This document shows positions 51,054 through 62,800 of a DNA stretch of 64,000 bases, in pieces. The position numbers and the translations under genes were made by a program. Source of the DNA: Prevotellaceae bacterium UBA1746 (GTDB lineage: Bacteria; Bacteroidota; Bacteroidia; Bacteroidales; Bacteroidaceae); assembly GCA_002314875.1 (NCBI GenBank), contig DCHS01000005.1, positions 6,635 to 70,634 of the forward strand, read 5' to 3'. Under the pieces are notes generated by a model. The model saw nothing but the letters and a program-made list of their open reading frames with translations, did no database searches and had not been told where the DNA came from. Position 1 is the first letter of the stretch. Each line of letters starts with the position of its first letter.

Positions 51054-51815
51054 ATGGAAAAAATCTATTCCCTGGCCCTTGCGGCAGTAATGGCACTTTG
51101 CTCCCTAAGCCTTGTATCCTGTAACTCAGAAAAAGATGATCCCTATTCTGATGAAAAAACGGTTCTCTATAGTGAAAGTATAACGATTGATGCTGTTGAT
51201 AAGGCCACTAAGGAGAAGACAATGACTGAACTTCAGAACTTCCTGCAGAAAAAGGTGGGCAACAAAGCGACTGTGAAAGTTCACGAGCAGGTTAGTATCA
51301 GTGGTACTGTAACTGTCCTCACAAACCAGATCCCCGAAAGTCAGGTTGATGATGTCAAGAATATCTATAAAAGCATCCAGGACAGCGAACTCGATGCCTT
51401 GTTCTCAAAGATCGAGGGTTTGAACTATGTTGATCTCGGCCTCGATTTCGCTGAGGAAGGCCATGACTATATGGGTTATGTCTATATCAGCCAAAAATAC
51501 TCTCCTGTTGGAACTTGGACCTATACCGCTTCTGACGGTGTGGTCTATACCCTCAACATCACCGACAAGAAGAACAGCACCAACGACTATCTCGGTGAAG
51601 TGACCATCGGTGAAAAGACCTACTCCGGAAAGACCATCCTTTACAATACTTTCTCCATTTTTGAGTCTGACGAACAGATGGCAACAGCGAAATTTGCCTA
51701 TATCTACATCGGCATCAAGTTCGACGGCGTCAATACCGACAAGTTCAATGGTATCGTGAAGATCAACGGTGTCGAACCTTTCGAGGAAGAACCGATATTC
51801 ACCCGTGTGAAGTAG
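51054..51815 (+). CDS. Lipoprotein of unknown function
   Basis: A 253-residue lipoprotein (lipobox LVSC, Cys23, followed by NSEKDDPYSDE). I do not recognise the family. The N-terminal half is helical with a coiled appearance (KATKEKTMTELQNFLQKKVG), and the C-terminal half has beta-strand pairs (GTWTYTASDGVVYTLNI, GEKTYSGKTILYN). It is the first of at least three plus-strand genes with short gaps (55 and 68 bases), followed by a LolA-like protein and a protease, all envelope-directed. Confidence 0.72.
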   Translation: MEKIYSLALAAVMALCSLSLVSCNSEKDDPYSDEKTVLYSESITIDAVDKATKEKTMTELQNFLQKKVGNKATVKVHEQVSISGTVTVLTNQIPESQVDDVKNIYKSIQDSELDALFSKIEGLNYVDLGLDFAEEGHDYMGYVYISQKYSPVGTWTYTASDGVVYTLNITDKKNSTNDYLGEVTIGEKTYSGKTILYNTFSIFESDEQMATAKFAYIYIGIKFDGVNTDKFNGIVKINGVEPFEEEPIFTRVK

Positions 51816-51870
51816 TCGCAAATGAAAGCATTCCTAATTTAAACCTAAATTTAAAACACTATACTTTACC

Positions 51871-52497
51871 ATGAAGAAGTTACTCGTATTACTGTTTGCG
51901 ATGACACTGTGTCTTTCTGCAAGCGCACAACTCACAGCACAGCAGATTTGCAAGAAGTCTGTAGCCGCTCTCGATGTTAACAAAGGTTTTAAATGCAAGA
52001 TGGCCATGAAAATGGCCGGCATCGGCGAAACGGTAGATTTTTACTATTACAACAAGAAATGCAGAATGTCCAGCGGCGACGATATTGAGTTTATCAACAA
52101 TAAGATTACTTACGATGTTGAAAAGAAGGCTAAGACCGTCACCTTGTCAGTCGATGATATGAGTCAGATGATCATGATGCCTTATGCCATGGTTAAAGCC
52201 CTCGCTGATGCTGACGCTACAAAAAGTCCTGGCATAAAAAAGATGAAGGTAAGCCAGAAGAATAATGCGTATGAGATCAGTTTTGAAAAGGACGGAACAA
52301 AGATGATTCTTGAATTTGACTCAAAATTCTATGTTAAAGCCCTCAAAATTAAAAAGTCATTTATTACCGTCATTTCGATAAGCTATTCCAATTACGCCGC
52401 TTTCCACGATGAAAAAATCGTAACCTACAACAAGGATGACTATCCTGGCTACAAAATCATCGACGAACGCAAAAAGAATACTTCGAAGAAGAAGTAA
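51871..52497 (+). CDS. LolA-like protein, second copy
   Basis: A 208-residue exported protein (signal ending SASAQ). It shares with the protein at 34685-35308 the start AQLxxQQI, the length, the alternating strand pattern and the end YKIIDER followed by a lysine-rich tail. The LolA-like open barrel is expected to hold a hydrophobic ligand in the periplasm. Most of the sequence between the conserved ends is diverged, so the ligand may differ. It lies between an orphan lipoprotein gene and a protease gene in the same direction. Confidence 0.7.
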   Translation: MKKLLVLLFAMTLCLSASAQLTAQQICKKSVAALDVNKGFKCKMAMKMAGIGETVDFYYYNKKCRMSSGDDIEFINNKITYDVEKKAKTVTLSVDDMSQMIMMPYAMVKALADADATKSPGIKKMKVSQKNNAYEISFEKDGTKMILEFDSKFYVKALKIKKSFITVISISYSNYAAFHDEKIVTYNKDDYPGYKIIDERKKNTSKKK

Positions 52498-52502
52498 ACC
52501 AC

Positions 52503-52546
52503 CACAAATTCTTGATAATAGAAAATCTCTTAGTTAGTGACTAAGC
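52503..52546. repeat. Solo arm of the foldback element plus hairpin
   Basis: CACAAATTCTTGATAA (52503-52518) is identical to the right arm of the foldback element at 41866-41881. It is followed by CTTAGT-TAGTG-ACTAAG (52530-52546), a small hairpin without a T-tract directly after it. Confidence 0.5.
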
Positions 52547-52565
52547 ACAACCCCAATTTTTTATC

Positions 52566-53735
52566 GTGAAAACATTCATTATCGCCCTCATAGCCTCTCT
52601 CCTCCCGATGCTCTCTTTTGGAAAGAACATCAAGGTGGCGGAGAAGAACTATGTAGATACCATCAAGATTATCGTTTCTAACGATATGATCTATGTCCCT
52701 GTTACCATCAAGGGCAAGACCTATCAGTTTTTGTATGATACCGGTGCTTCTGCTTGTGTTATCCCCGATGGCGCCGACGAACTGTTTGAAAAGGAAACCA
52801 GGAAACAGAAGGTGAGAAGCGCTGACGGTGTTATCTCAAAGAATAATCGCTCCGGCATTCTTTCAGAGATGACCATTGGCAACCTTCATTTTAAGGGTAT
52901 GGAGGGAATCATGATGAAGGACCAAGGTGCTGACAGCCTTATTCTCGGTGCTCGCCTGCTTTATCGTAAAGGCATCCTTGCAAAACTGGATGTAAAAGAG
53001 AAGATTCTGATTCTCACTGACCGCAAGAACTTTTTCGATGGTGAAAAGGGCTACCATGTTCCCACCTGTCTCTTTTACCCTGACCCCACCGTCAACTTCA
53101 GCCTCTCGAATGGTTGCAAGGGCCGTGTCCTCTTTGACTCTGGTTTCAACGGAATTTTCGCCTTCGAGCGCAAATATTTTGACGAATCCTGCAAAGGCGC
53201 TGATAGTTTGGCTTTCAAAAAGCAGATTCAGTGGACCGATTTTGGAAGTACTATGGTTACTGCCAACGGTGCAGAAGCCGCTTGTGATAAGATCATCATG
53301 AAATTGGACCTGAAACTGAAGAACATCACTTTCTGCGATGTAAATGCTATGGTACATCCGAAATATACCGGTATGGGCGCTGAGATTCTGAAATATACCC
53401 GACTTATCATCAATCCCAAAAACTTTGAACTTATCTTCCAGCCCTATTGCGAAAGCGACAGCGTGAGACTCAGGTTCTATGATTCGGGAATCGGTTACAA
53501 TTCGTCCGATGGCAAAATGAAGGTCGAGGTCATCAATACCAATGGCGATGTGTACAAGAAAGGTGTCCGCAAGGGTGACTATCTGATTGAAATCGACGGC
53601 CGGCCTGCTGAGACATACGAGGATTATGTCAAGGTCTTGGACGAGATTGACAAATACAAACCTTTCATCGTAAAGTACAGGAAAACCTACGGTGAAATCA
53701 TCGAGGCAGAATTCCCCGCGTTGGAAGAAGAATAG
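52566..53735 (+). CDS. Exported retropepsin-like aspartyl protease with PDZ domain
   Basis: A 389-residue exported protein that starts with GTG (no ATG is suitably placed; signal KTFIIALIASLLPMLSFG follows). Two aspartic protease half-sites are present in one chain: Asp58 in YDTGAS and Asp191 in FDSGFN. Residues about 300-375 are a PDZ domain (VRKGDYLIEIDGRPAETYEDY). Clan AA proteases of this type occur in the envelope of many Bacteroidota. Substrate is unknown. It is 68 bases downstream of the LolA-like gene and 91 bases upstream of the giant surface protein gene. Confidence 0.85.
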   Translation: MKTFIIALIASLLPMLSFGKNIKVAEKNYVDTIKIIVSNDMIYVPVTIKGKTYQFLYDTGASACVIPDGADELFEKETRKQKVRSADGVISKNNRSGILSEMTIGNLHFKGMEGIMMKDQGADSLILGARLLYRKGILAKLDVKEKILILTDRKNFFDGEKGYHVPTCLFYPDPTVNFSLSNGCKGRVLFDSGFNGIFAFERKYFDESCKGADSLAFKKQIQWTDFGSTMVTANGAEAACDKIIMKLDLKLKNITFCDVNAMVHPKYTGMGAEILKYTRLIINPKNFELIFQPYCESDSVRLRFYDSGIGYNSSDGKMKVEVINTNGDVYKKGVRKGDYLIEIDGRPAETYEDYVKVLDEIDKYKPFIVKYRKTYGEIIEAEFPALEEE

Positions 53736-53826
53736 CACTTTGTCTTAATAGGGTTATTTGCTGGTTTATATGATTATCGAATACTATAACCCTTCAACAA
53801 CAGAAAACAGATAATATAATAGAAAT

Positions 53827-56800
53827 ATGGAACTAAAAGAAAAGCATTCAGCAAAGCGTTGGATAACGACCCTTCGAACGCTGATGCTTGCCCTGCTGAT
53901 GGGCTTGAGTATCGGTCAGGCTTATGCCAATAATGAAGAAGACCATTTCACGATGCAGGCCGAAAACCTGAACATCACAGCATTCAACACGACAGCAACT
54001 TTCTGGGTATGCTATTTCAACGATAGCTTTTTTGATAGTTACGTTAATAGCGACATTGATGTTTATATCAATAACCAGAAAATCTGTACTTTCGGTGGAC
54101 TCAAGAATACGGAGAGTACGAATATGTCTTCAGATGTTTTTACAGGTCTTGTCAACTATGACAGTACCCATGGCCAGACATATGTTGAAATCTCTTATCG
54201 CGACTGTGTAAAGAGTGGCAACAACTATTGGACAAGATTATATGTCAAATTTAAAAATGTTGCTCCTGGCGAAACTTATACCATTAAATTGGGAGCAGAC
54301 TACGTTCCCAACTTAAACAATTCCCGTTACCAAAACACAGATACCTATACGATAAAAGTCAATGACGATCTCTTGGTAAAAGATTCAAACGATTACTCTA
54401 TTGACTATACGGGGCCTTACAGTATGACCTTCCATAGCAAGTTAGCGACAAAGCCTGCTACGGGAACAAAGGTAAATCTTGTCACCACTTATACCAACGG
54501 TATCGGTGTCATGAACGCAAGTTCAGGAACGAATACTTATTCAAAACTCCCCATCCCCAAGCAATGGACCTATTATGGTGACTTCTTCTGGTTTCAGAAT
54601 AAACTCAATGCGTTCTATGAGCCCTTTCATATAGGCTCATGCTCGTTTGATAGTGATCAATTGGATGACCTTGTGACTCTTCAGTCCAACTACAATCCTG
54701 TGACTCTCAAGCCACGAGTCTATGCTCTCAACCGAGAGGAGAAGACGATGGCGATGGATGATTGGAATCCAACTCCCATCCTCCACTTCATCCGTCCGAC
54801 GGGCATCAGTCTCCTTGCTGACAACTGGGACCGCTCTGTCACCCTAACCTGGAAGTCCGAATATATCATGGACGACCAGCTGAGATACAATGGTGAATGG
54901 GTAGTCTCTCGCAGTGCTGATGACGGCAAGACATGGACTTTCTTGCAGACCCTCTACAGCGACTATACGAACTACAAACAGACTCACAACATCAAATTCA
55001 ATAGCGACGAGAGTCTCGAATACGAAAAGAAGTACATCTACCGCGTTTCTTTCGTTCCAGAACAGTGGACGGATTACCAGGGAAAGATTACTGCTGACAA
55101 CTTTGAAGCTCATTTCTATGCAAAAGACCTTTCTGCAGAGGAAAGCATGAAGTTCGATCGCGATTTTGCCATCGATCTTCAGACCGTTGTTGCCGGTTCC
55201 AAGGTAACCCTAAACTGGACCACCCCCTCCATTCGTCTCGGCGGCCGTGAATTCAAGATCCTGCGCTGTGACGAAGAAAACGGAACCTATAGTCAAGTCG
55301 GTCAGATTGCTGCCACCAAGGGTAAGAGTGAATTTACCTGGAGTGAAACCCTTACAGACATTACCACCACCTATTTCTATCGCGTGGTCATCGATGACAT
55401 CATGGATGCCACCTTTGACAGCGGCGATCCCGTCGGTGCTACCAGTGAGGAACACACTACTTTCAACTCCTTCGAGGCCACCAAGGGGCTCTACGACAGT
55501 AGTGTCCGTCTGGAATGGAGCGTGAAGCAAGTGGGCGACAGGAACACACAGTACCTTGTCAGCCGCCGTGGCTGTGGAGCCCAGGATGCTGAGTCCCAGG
55601 ACAACTGGACAAAGATCTATACTTGCTACGGTACTGGTAGCAATTACAGTTATACAGACCAAAACGCTTCCAATGGCGTCTTCTATGAATACAAGGTAGA
55701 GTCCTGGACTCCCAAGACCAACGATCCCGACAAGCGTATCGGTCTCGAAGCCATCTATGCCTACGGTTTCCCCACACATACCGGTCAGGTTTCCGGTGTT
55801 GTAAACTTTGAAGGTGGTACTGCCGTTGACAGTGTTCGCGTGACCCTCAAACCCGTCAGCGAAGAAGGTGAGGAACTCAAGACCTATGCCCTCCATATTG
55901 ATGGCCGCGACGGCGGTCTCCTTTGGGAAACAACTGCCGCCAAGTTCAAGAAGTATTTCGAGAAGCAGTGGACCACCCAGTTCTATGTCTATCCCAAGAA
56001 TGTCAACAGCGAAGGTAGCGAAATCATGCAGCTCGGCAAGTTCAAACTTCTTCTTGGTCAATATGACGCTGTGCAGCAGGCCTTTGCCTTGAATGTTGCC
56101 GATGACAATGGCACTCATGCCCTCGTTGGAGGATCACTTCCTGCTGATGAATACAGCAGTCTGACACTGGCCTACAGCAATGGCAGTCTTACCGCAACCA
56201 TTATCCATGATTCCGGTGATATCGACGCCCCCATCATTGAAAAGGCTACCGCAGAAGGTCTTTCCTGTAATGTAGCCGATCAGACCACCCTCGTTGTCGG
56301 TGGTGCTCTCGACCCAGAAGAAGCCATCGGTTTCAACGGCTTCATTGACGATGTCCGCGTTTACGGTGCCAAAACCCTCAACGAACGCGAAATCACAAAC
56401 ACCTATGACCACATGCTCTCTGGTAAGGAGTCCAAACTCATTGCTTACTGGACCATGGACGAAGGTCTCGCTCTCCAGAAGGAAGCTTACGACTACTCTA
56501 TGACTGCCGGCGATCCCAACAATAACCATGCGGTAATCCGTATTGCCAACAGTAATCTGCAGTCCGGCGTCCTCCCCAACGAAAATCTCCTCGCTCTCCG
56601 TGCTCTTACCGATGAGAATGGCAACTACACGGTGAACGGCATCCCCTATTTCAATGGTGGAAGCACTTATCGCGTGATTCCTACTAAGGGAATTCATGAA
56701 TTTGAACCTGCCAGCGTTACCCGCTATTTCTCTAAGACCTCCAGCATTTTCAACGGTACGGACTTCAAGGACAAGAGCTCCTTCCCCGTCAGTGGTGTAG

Positions 56801-59800
56801 TTTACTATGAGAACACCAACTATCCCGTGGAAGGTGCCAGCATCCTCGTTGATGGCTATTCAGCAGTCCGTGACAATGCCGTCATCACTACCGATGCCAA
56901 TGGTAAGTTTGAAATCAATGTTCCCATTGGTATGCATGCTATATCCATCAGCCAGCAGGGTCATACTTACGTCAATGAAGGCCGCTACCCCTCTACACCT
57001 AACGAAAAGCGTCTTATTGACCGTGAAATCACAGGCCTTACTTTCTGGGACAATACCATGGTAACCGTTGCCGGTCGTATTGTCGGTGGTACCCGTGAAT
57101 ACAAGAAGCCCCTCGGATTTGGCAACTCAAACAACAACATCGGTCAGGCAATTATTACGCTGAAGACCAATGCAAAGATGAATGCCCTGCAAGAAGTTAA
57201 CGGCACTCATGTTGAATTTGTTGATAACACGGAAGAACGAGTATTTGAAGAAGCTTCTAACAAGATTACCACAAGTGCTATTGCCGGTGCTGGCAACAAG
57301 AGCAACACGATCACCATTAAGACAGATGTTTCTTCCGGTGAATTTGCTGTAAAGCTTCCCCCCGTGGTATATACCGTGGAGAGTATCAACATTCCTTCCA
57401 ACGAGAAGATTTCGCTCCTCGAAAACGGAGTTGTAGAAACCCTCGATCTCACGGATACAAACATCACCTATAAGGATTCTCTGCAAACCGGCAAGGGCTA
57501 CTCCTATTTCGAATATGCAAAGAATTACAGCAAGGCTTATCGATCAACTCCTACTTTGGACTTGTTCCAGCGAGGAATCGAAACCGATGGCCTTGAGGAG
57601 GCATTCGGTGACGAAACTACAGCGTTTGTAGAAGAAAAAGTTCGTATTAGTGCTGAAGGAAAAGAAGAAATTTACTCTGACAGCACTATAGTCAAATTCG
57701 TTGAACCCGTGAACGGAAAGCCCCACTATAAATTCGGCTATCCCGTCTATGCCAACCAGCTCAGCCGCTACACCTTTGATGTTCGCGGTTATGAGAAGTA
57801 TGTTAACTATGATGACAAGACGAATCTGAAAGAAGACAGAGTTCCTCTTGACAGCGTTATCGTCACTTTCACTAACGAAATGGCAGCCGGTAACTATGTT
57901 AAAGTGGAGACCGGTGAACTCGAACAGGTCATCGACGGCAAACTCGAACTCGACACTGTAGGTCGTGGTGTCTATGCCTTCGATACCGGAATCCCCCGTA
58001 TCACAGCTCCCTACACCCTCAATATGAAGGTCACCTACACTGTGGCCGGCGTTAACTACGAATGGAAAGCTCCTGGATTTGCTGATGGCAAGTTCAAGGC
58101 TTACCTTTTGGGCCAGAAAACCAACGGCAACAACTTCATCACCGCAGGTCCTGACGAATTGACGATGGTCCTCCGCGATCCTCCCGGAAGCCGTTCTTAT
58201 ATGAGTTGGACGAAGGGAACCTCCCACACATACACCAAGAAACGTCTGAATACACACACAAAAGGTGTTGGTTTGAAAACAAACTTCAAATGGGGTTTGA
58301 ATGGTTATCAAGGTGTTGTTATCGGTGGCTATGCCAACTTGTTTAAGTTAGAAGCCACACATTCTCTCAATACAGAGTTCACCGAAAACCATGTTTGGGT
58401 AAATGGTAAAACTGAAGTATGGACATCAACGGCTAACAAGACAATCAGCACTTCTGCAGATCCTAATTTCGATGGTACGCCGGGTGATGTTTACATCGGT
58501 CACTCTACAAATACCATCTTTGGCCAGGCACAGGAAGTGGGCCTTCACAAAGAGGAAAACGGTGAATTCTCCATTGGTGTGGAAACCGTCAATACTATCG
58601 GTCAATCCTTCGCAACAGACTTCCAGTATACGGAGTATTACATCGAGAACACCCTCATTCCGAACTACGAGAAAATCCGTAATGGCCTCATCCTCCCAAA
58701 GGGCAGCCCCGAGGTAAACAACAAGCCTTACTTTAAATATATTTCTCTCGTTGACAACAATGACCCCAACTTCGGTACGGATACCCTGTACTACAAGGCA
58801 ATCAGACCGAATGCTGATTTGCTCAAGTCCACTGATTTCCCTATTGACAGTGTAAACCACTACAACCAACAGATTGCTCTTTGGAAAAATCACATCAAGT
58901 TAAACGAGCAACAGAAGGTGAAGTGCATTAACGACAGAAGCAAATATCTCGTCGATAACCTCTCCATCAGCTCAGGAGTTTCCGTAAACAAGACGGCATC
59001 TACCAGTTATGCAGGTACCAAACATGATACGGACAAACAGTCCGTCGGAAACAACACGGATTATACTTGGATTACTGATAATCCCATGTTTTTTACAAAC
59101 CTTGTTATAAAGGGTAATTATCAATACACATACGAGGGCACAGACGATAACACGGACGGCAATAACGAAACCTTTGCCTACACTGTTACTGACGGTGATA
59201 TTAACGATGCAATTACCTTGGATGTCTTCGATGCTCAAGACAGTTTCTCTCCCATCTTCGTTACCCGCGCCGGACAGACCAGTGGCAACTATGAACCTCA
59301 ACGTCTGACAAAGTACTACAAGCCTGGAACTGAAATCATGGCAGCAACCATGAAGAACTATGTTCCAAAGATTTACAGCAAGGGCGATGATTACCAGGTC
59401 AATATTCCTACCAACCAGCCTGCACAGTTCCACCTCACGCTGGCAAACGAATCTGAAACCGATGTTCCTGGTCTTTTCACCTTCAAACTCTTCTCATCAA
59501 CGAACGAGGAAGGTGTAAACCTCAAGATCAATGATGGTTCCATGAATTCTGGCGCAGGCTATCTGATTAAGCCGGGAACTCCCATCGACATTATGGTTGA
59601 AGCGAGTTGTCTCGATAAAGACTCTCTCGATGTTGATCTCACTTTCATCCTCGTCGATAACACCCAGACCAACCCAATCGGTCCTTTCTCTGCAAATTGC
59701 GCTATGCACGATGTCCATGTATCCTTCGTTCCTGCTGCCAGCGAAATCAGTCTGAAGGCTGACCACCCCATCTTGAACGCAGACTCCGACAAGAAGGTCC

Positions 59801-62800
59801 GCTTTACGGTTTCCGACTATAATCTAAGTCTTGGAAGTCTCCGGAATATCGGTATCCAGTACCGTTCGGAAGGTGACACCCAGTGGCACGAGATCAATGA
59901 GGCTAAGTGGCGCTGCAATTCTGCGGATAGCAGCACCGACGGTGAGGTCTTATCGGAAAGCAGTGTCGAATACCTCCTCGATATGCACGACAATATCGTC
60001 TTCCCTGACAATACCTATTATTTCCGTGCAGTTGCCAAGAGCCAATTTGGCACACAGATTCTCTACGGCTACAGCGACGAGGTAATCATCATCAAGGACG
60101 TTCAGGTTCCCCTCCAGTTGGGCAACTACTCTCCTTCCAACGGCACCTATACTTATAATAGTGAGGTTTCCGTAGCCTTCAACGAGGATATTGTGGCTTC
60201 TGCCCTTAACCTCGCCAACGGTGATGTTACCCTTCTCGCTCAGAAGAATAACATCATCAACAAGGGTGCTCATCCTGTTTCGCTGATGTTCGACGGTGAA
60301 AATTCCGCTCGCTCAGAAGCCAGAGTCAGTACACCGGAAGGCAGTATGGCCATTGATTTGTGGGTCAAGGCTGAATCTGACGGAAATCTCATGGCATTCG
60401 GAACGGAAAACAACAATATGAGCTTCGGTATTGACGAGGGCAAACTCTATGTCAATATCGGCAACCAGACAGAAAAGAGTACCCTTGATGTACCCCTCGA
60501 TGACTGGATCTTCCTCTCCCTGAATCTCGACCGCCAGAATTCTGACGATGCAAAACTCTCTGCCACCTGTGCAACGACGAAGGATAACAAGATTATCAAA
60601 CTCATCGATAATGCAACGATTACAGAGAACTTCACCACTAGCGCCAATGTCTTCTTCGGAAGCGGTTTCAAGGGCAATATGCACGATGTCACGGTTTGGG
60701 ATACCGCCCGCGACTGGGAAATTGCCAACAGCGAAAAGTGGATGGACAAAAATCAGTACACTACACATCTCGTTGCTTACTGGCCCCTTACCGACGGCCA
60801 CGGTACTGTTGCCGAGGAAAAGGTAAGCGCTTACAACCTCGTCCTCACTGATGCCAACGCATGGGCTCTCCAAAATGAGAACTATGCGCTCCGTCTTGAA
60901 AAGGGCAACTACGCAGCCATCAACACTGCTTTGGTGGGTTCTGATGACAACAGCGACTACCTCCTCCAGATGTGGTTCCGTGCCGATAAGGACAATACGG
61001 AGAACGCTGAAGTCTTCAATCTCAACAACGGCAAGACCCGCGTTTGTCTCAACGGTACCGACGGTAGTCTCACTTTCGAAAGCAATGATATACGCGAAAG
61101 TATCACCACCAACGATCTACGCGATGAAAAGTGGCACCATATCTCCATGCAGGTTCGCAAGAGCCAGAACGCAAATGCTGTTATCTATCTCGATGGCGAT
61201 AAGATGACACAGATGCAGGCTACCAAGGTAGTGAACCTCGATGGTGAACTCAAGTTTGGTAAGGGCCTCGCTGGTTACTTCGACGATGTCCGCATCTGGA
61301 AGGGCTACTATTCTTCTGATATCATCAGCGATTCCCGTTACATGCGCCTGAGCACTGAAAGCACACAGATTGCAGGTTACTACCCGATGGAAGCCAGCCG
61401 TCTCGGTGATGGCAACCAGCTCGAGATGTACCCCACCCTTGCAAATAAGGGTATCCAGGAAAACACTCCCGATATCGTTATCTTCACCGAAGAAAACGGA
61501 AATGCAGAAAAGGTGGATGCTGAATATGTAGTGGAAAACCTCCTCAGCACGGCTGTCGCTCCTCAGCAGAAGGATGCTCCCATCATGCAGGATGTGAAGT
61601 TCAACCTCGTGACCAGCAAACGTAAGGTCCTCCTTGACATTACGGAAAACCCTGCCAATATCGAAGGTTGTAAACTCTTTGCCAAGGTGAAGAACATCAA
61701 GGACAAGGCGGGCAATACCGCTGATCCTATCACCTGGTCCTTCACCGTGAACCACCGCTTCGTTGAGTGGCTTAACCAAGGTATTTCTGCCATGATTGAT
61801 AAATCCTACGACAGCGAGGAAATCCATACACTTGCTACCATGCGTAACAACACGGGCAACGAGCAGTCCTGGACGCTCTCCGGTGTTCCTGAGTGGATGG
61901 AACCTTCTTCTGTCGGCGGTACGCTGAGTGCAAACGAAGACTTCTCCATTGATTTCATCATCAAGGACAATGTCAGCATTGGTACCCACAACGGTAACAT
62001 CTATCTTGTTGAAAGCAATGGTATCAGCCACAAGCTGCCTTACAACATCAATGTGATGAAGGATGTTCCCGAATGGACAGTCAACAGTTCGGCTTATAAG
62101 AACTCCATGAATATCTACGGTGAGGTGGAAATCGATAATGTTGTACAGGAAAATCCCTACAGCATTATCGCAGCCTTCGATAACAAAGACAATTGCGTCG
62201 GAGTTGCCAAGCCTACCTACTACCCCCGCTATGATGCCTATTACCTTGTGATGACCATCTTCGGCAATGAGGCACAGACTACTCCCCTCCGCTTCCGTTA
62301 CTACAATGCAACAACGGGAATTGTTCATCCTGATGTGGAAACCTCTGAAGTAGTCACCTTCGCTCCCAACAAGGTTGTCGGTGATATGAAGAACCCTTTC
62401 ATCTGGTATCCCACCAATAAGATTGAGCAAAACCTTAACATCGATTATGGCTGGAACTGGATTTCCTTCAATGTGAAACTGGAAGGCGAAGACGCTGCCA
62501 TCGAAAAGGTATTCAACAATGCTGCCATCGAGGCTGAATATGGCTGGAGTCAATTCGACGAGGTGGACAACGAAGACCAGACTGCTATCTATGAAAACGG
62601 TACCTGGTATGGTGATCTCAAGACCATCAAGAACGGCACGATGTACAAGGTTAATGCCACCATGGCTCTCCCGATTAACAAGATTGGTATGCCGATGTCA
62701 GAAGAAGGTCAGATCATTTCCATCAACCCCAACTGGAACTGGCTTGGTGCCAATGTCTCCAATGACTTGACTCTAACCCAGGCATTCGCTGATATGAATC

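Noticed and set aside
61117..62553. Minus-strand open frame of 478 codons opposite the giant surface protein
   Set aside because: The plus-strand frame is continuous over 9.6 kb with LamG domains across this stretch; the antisense frame is a composition effect.
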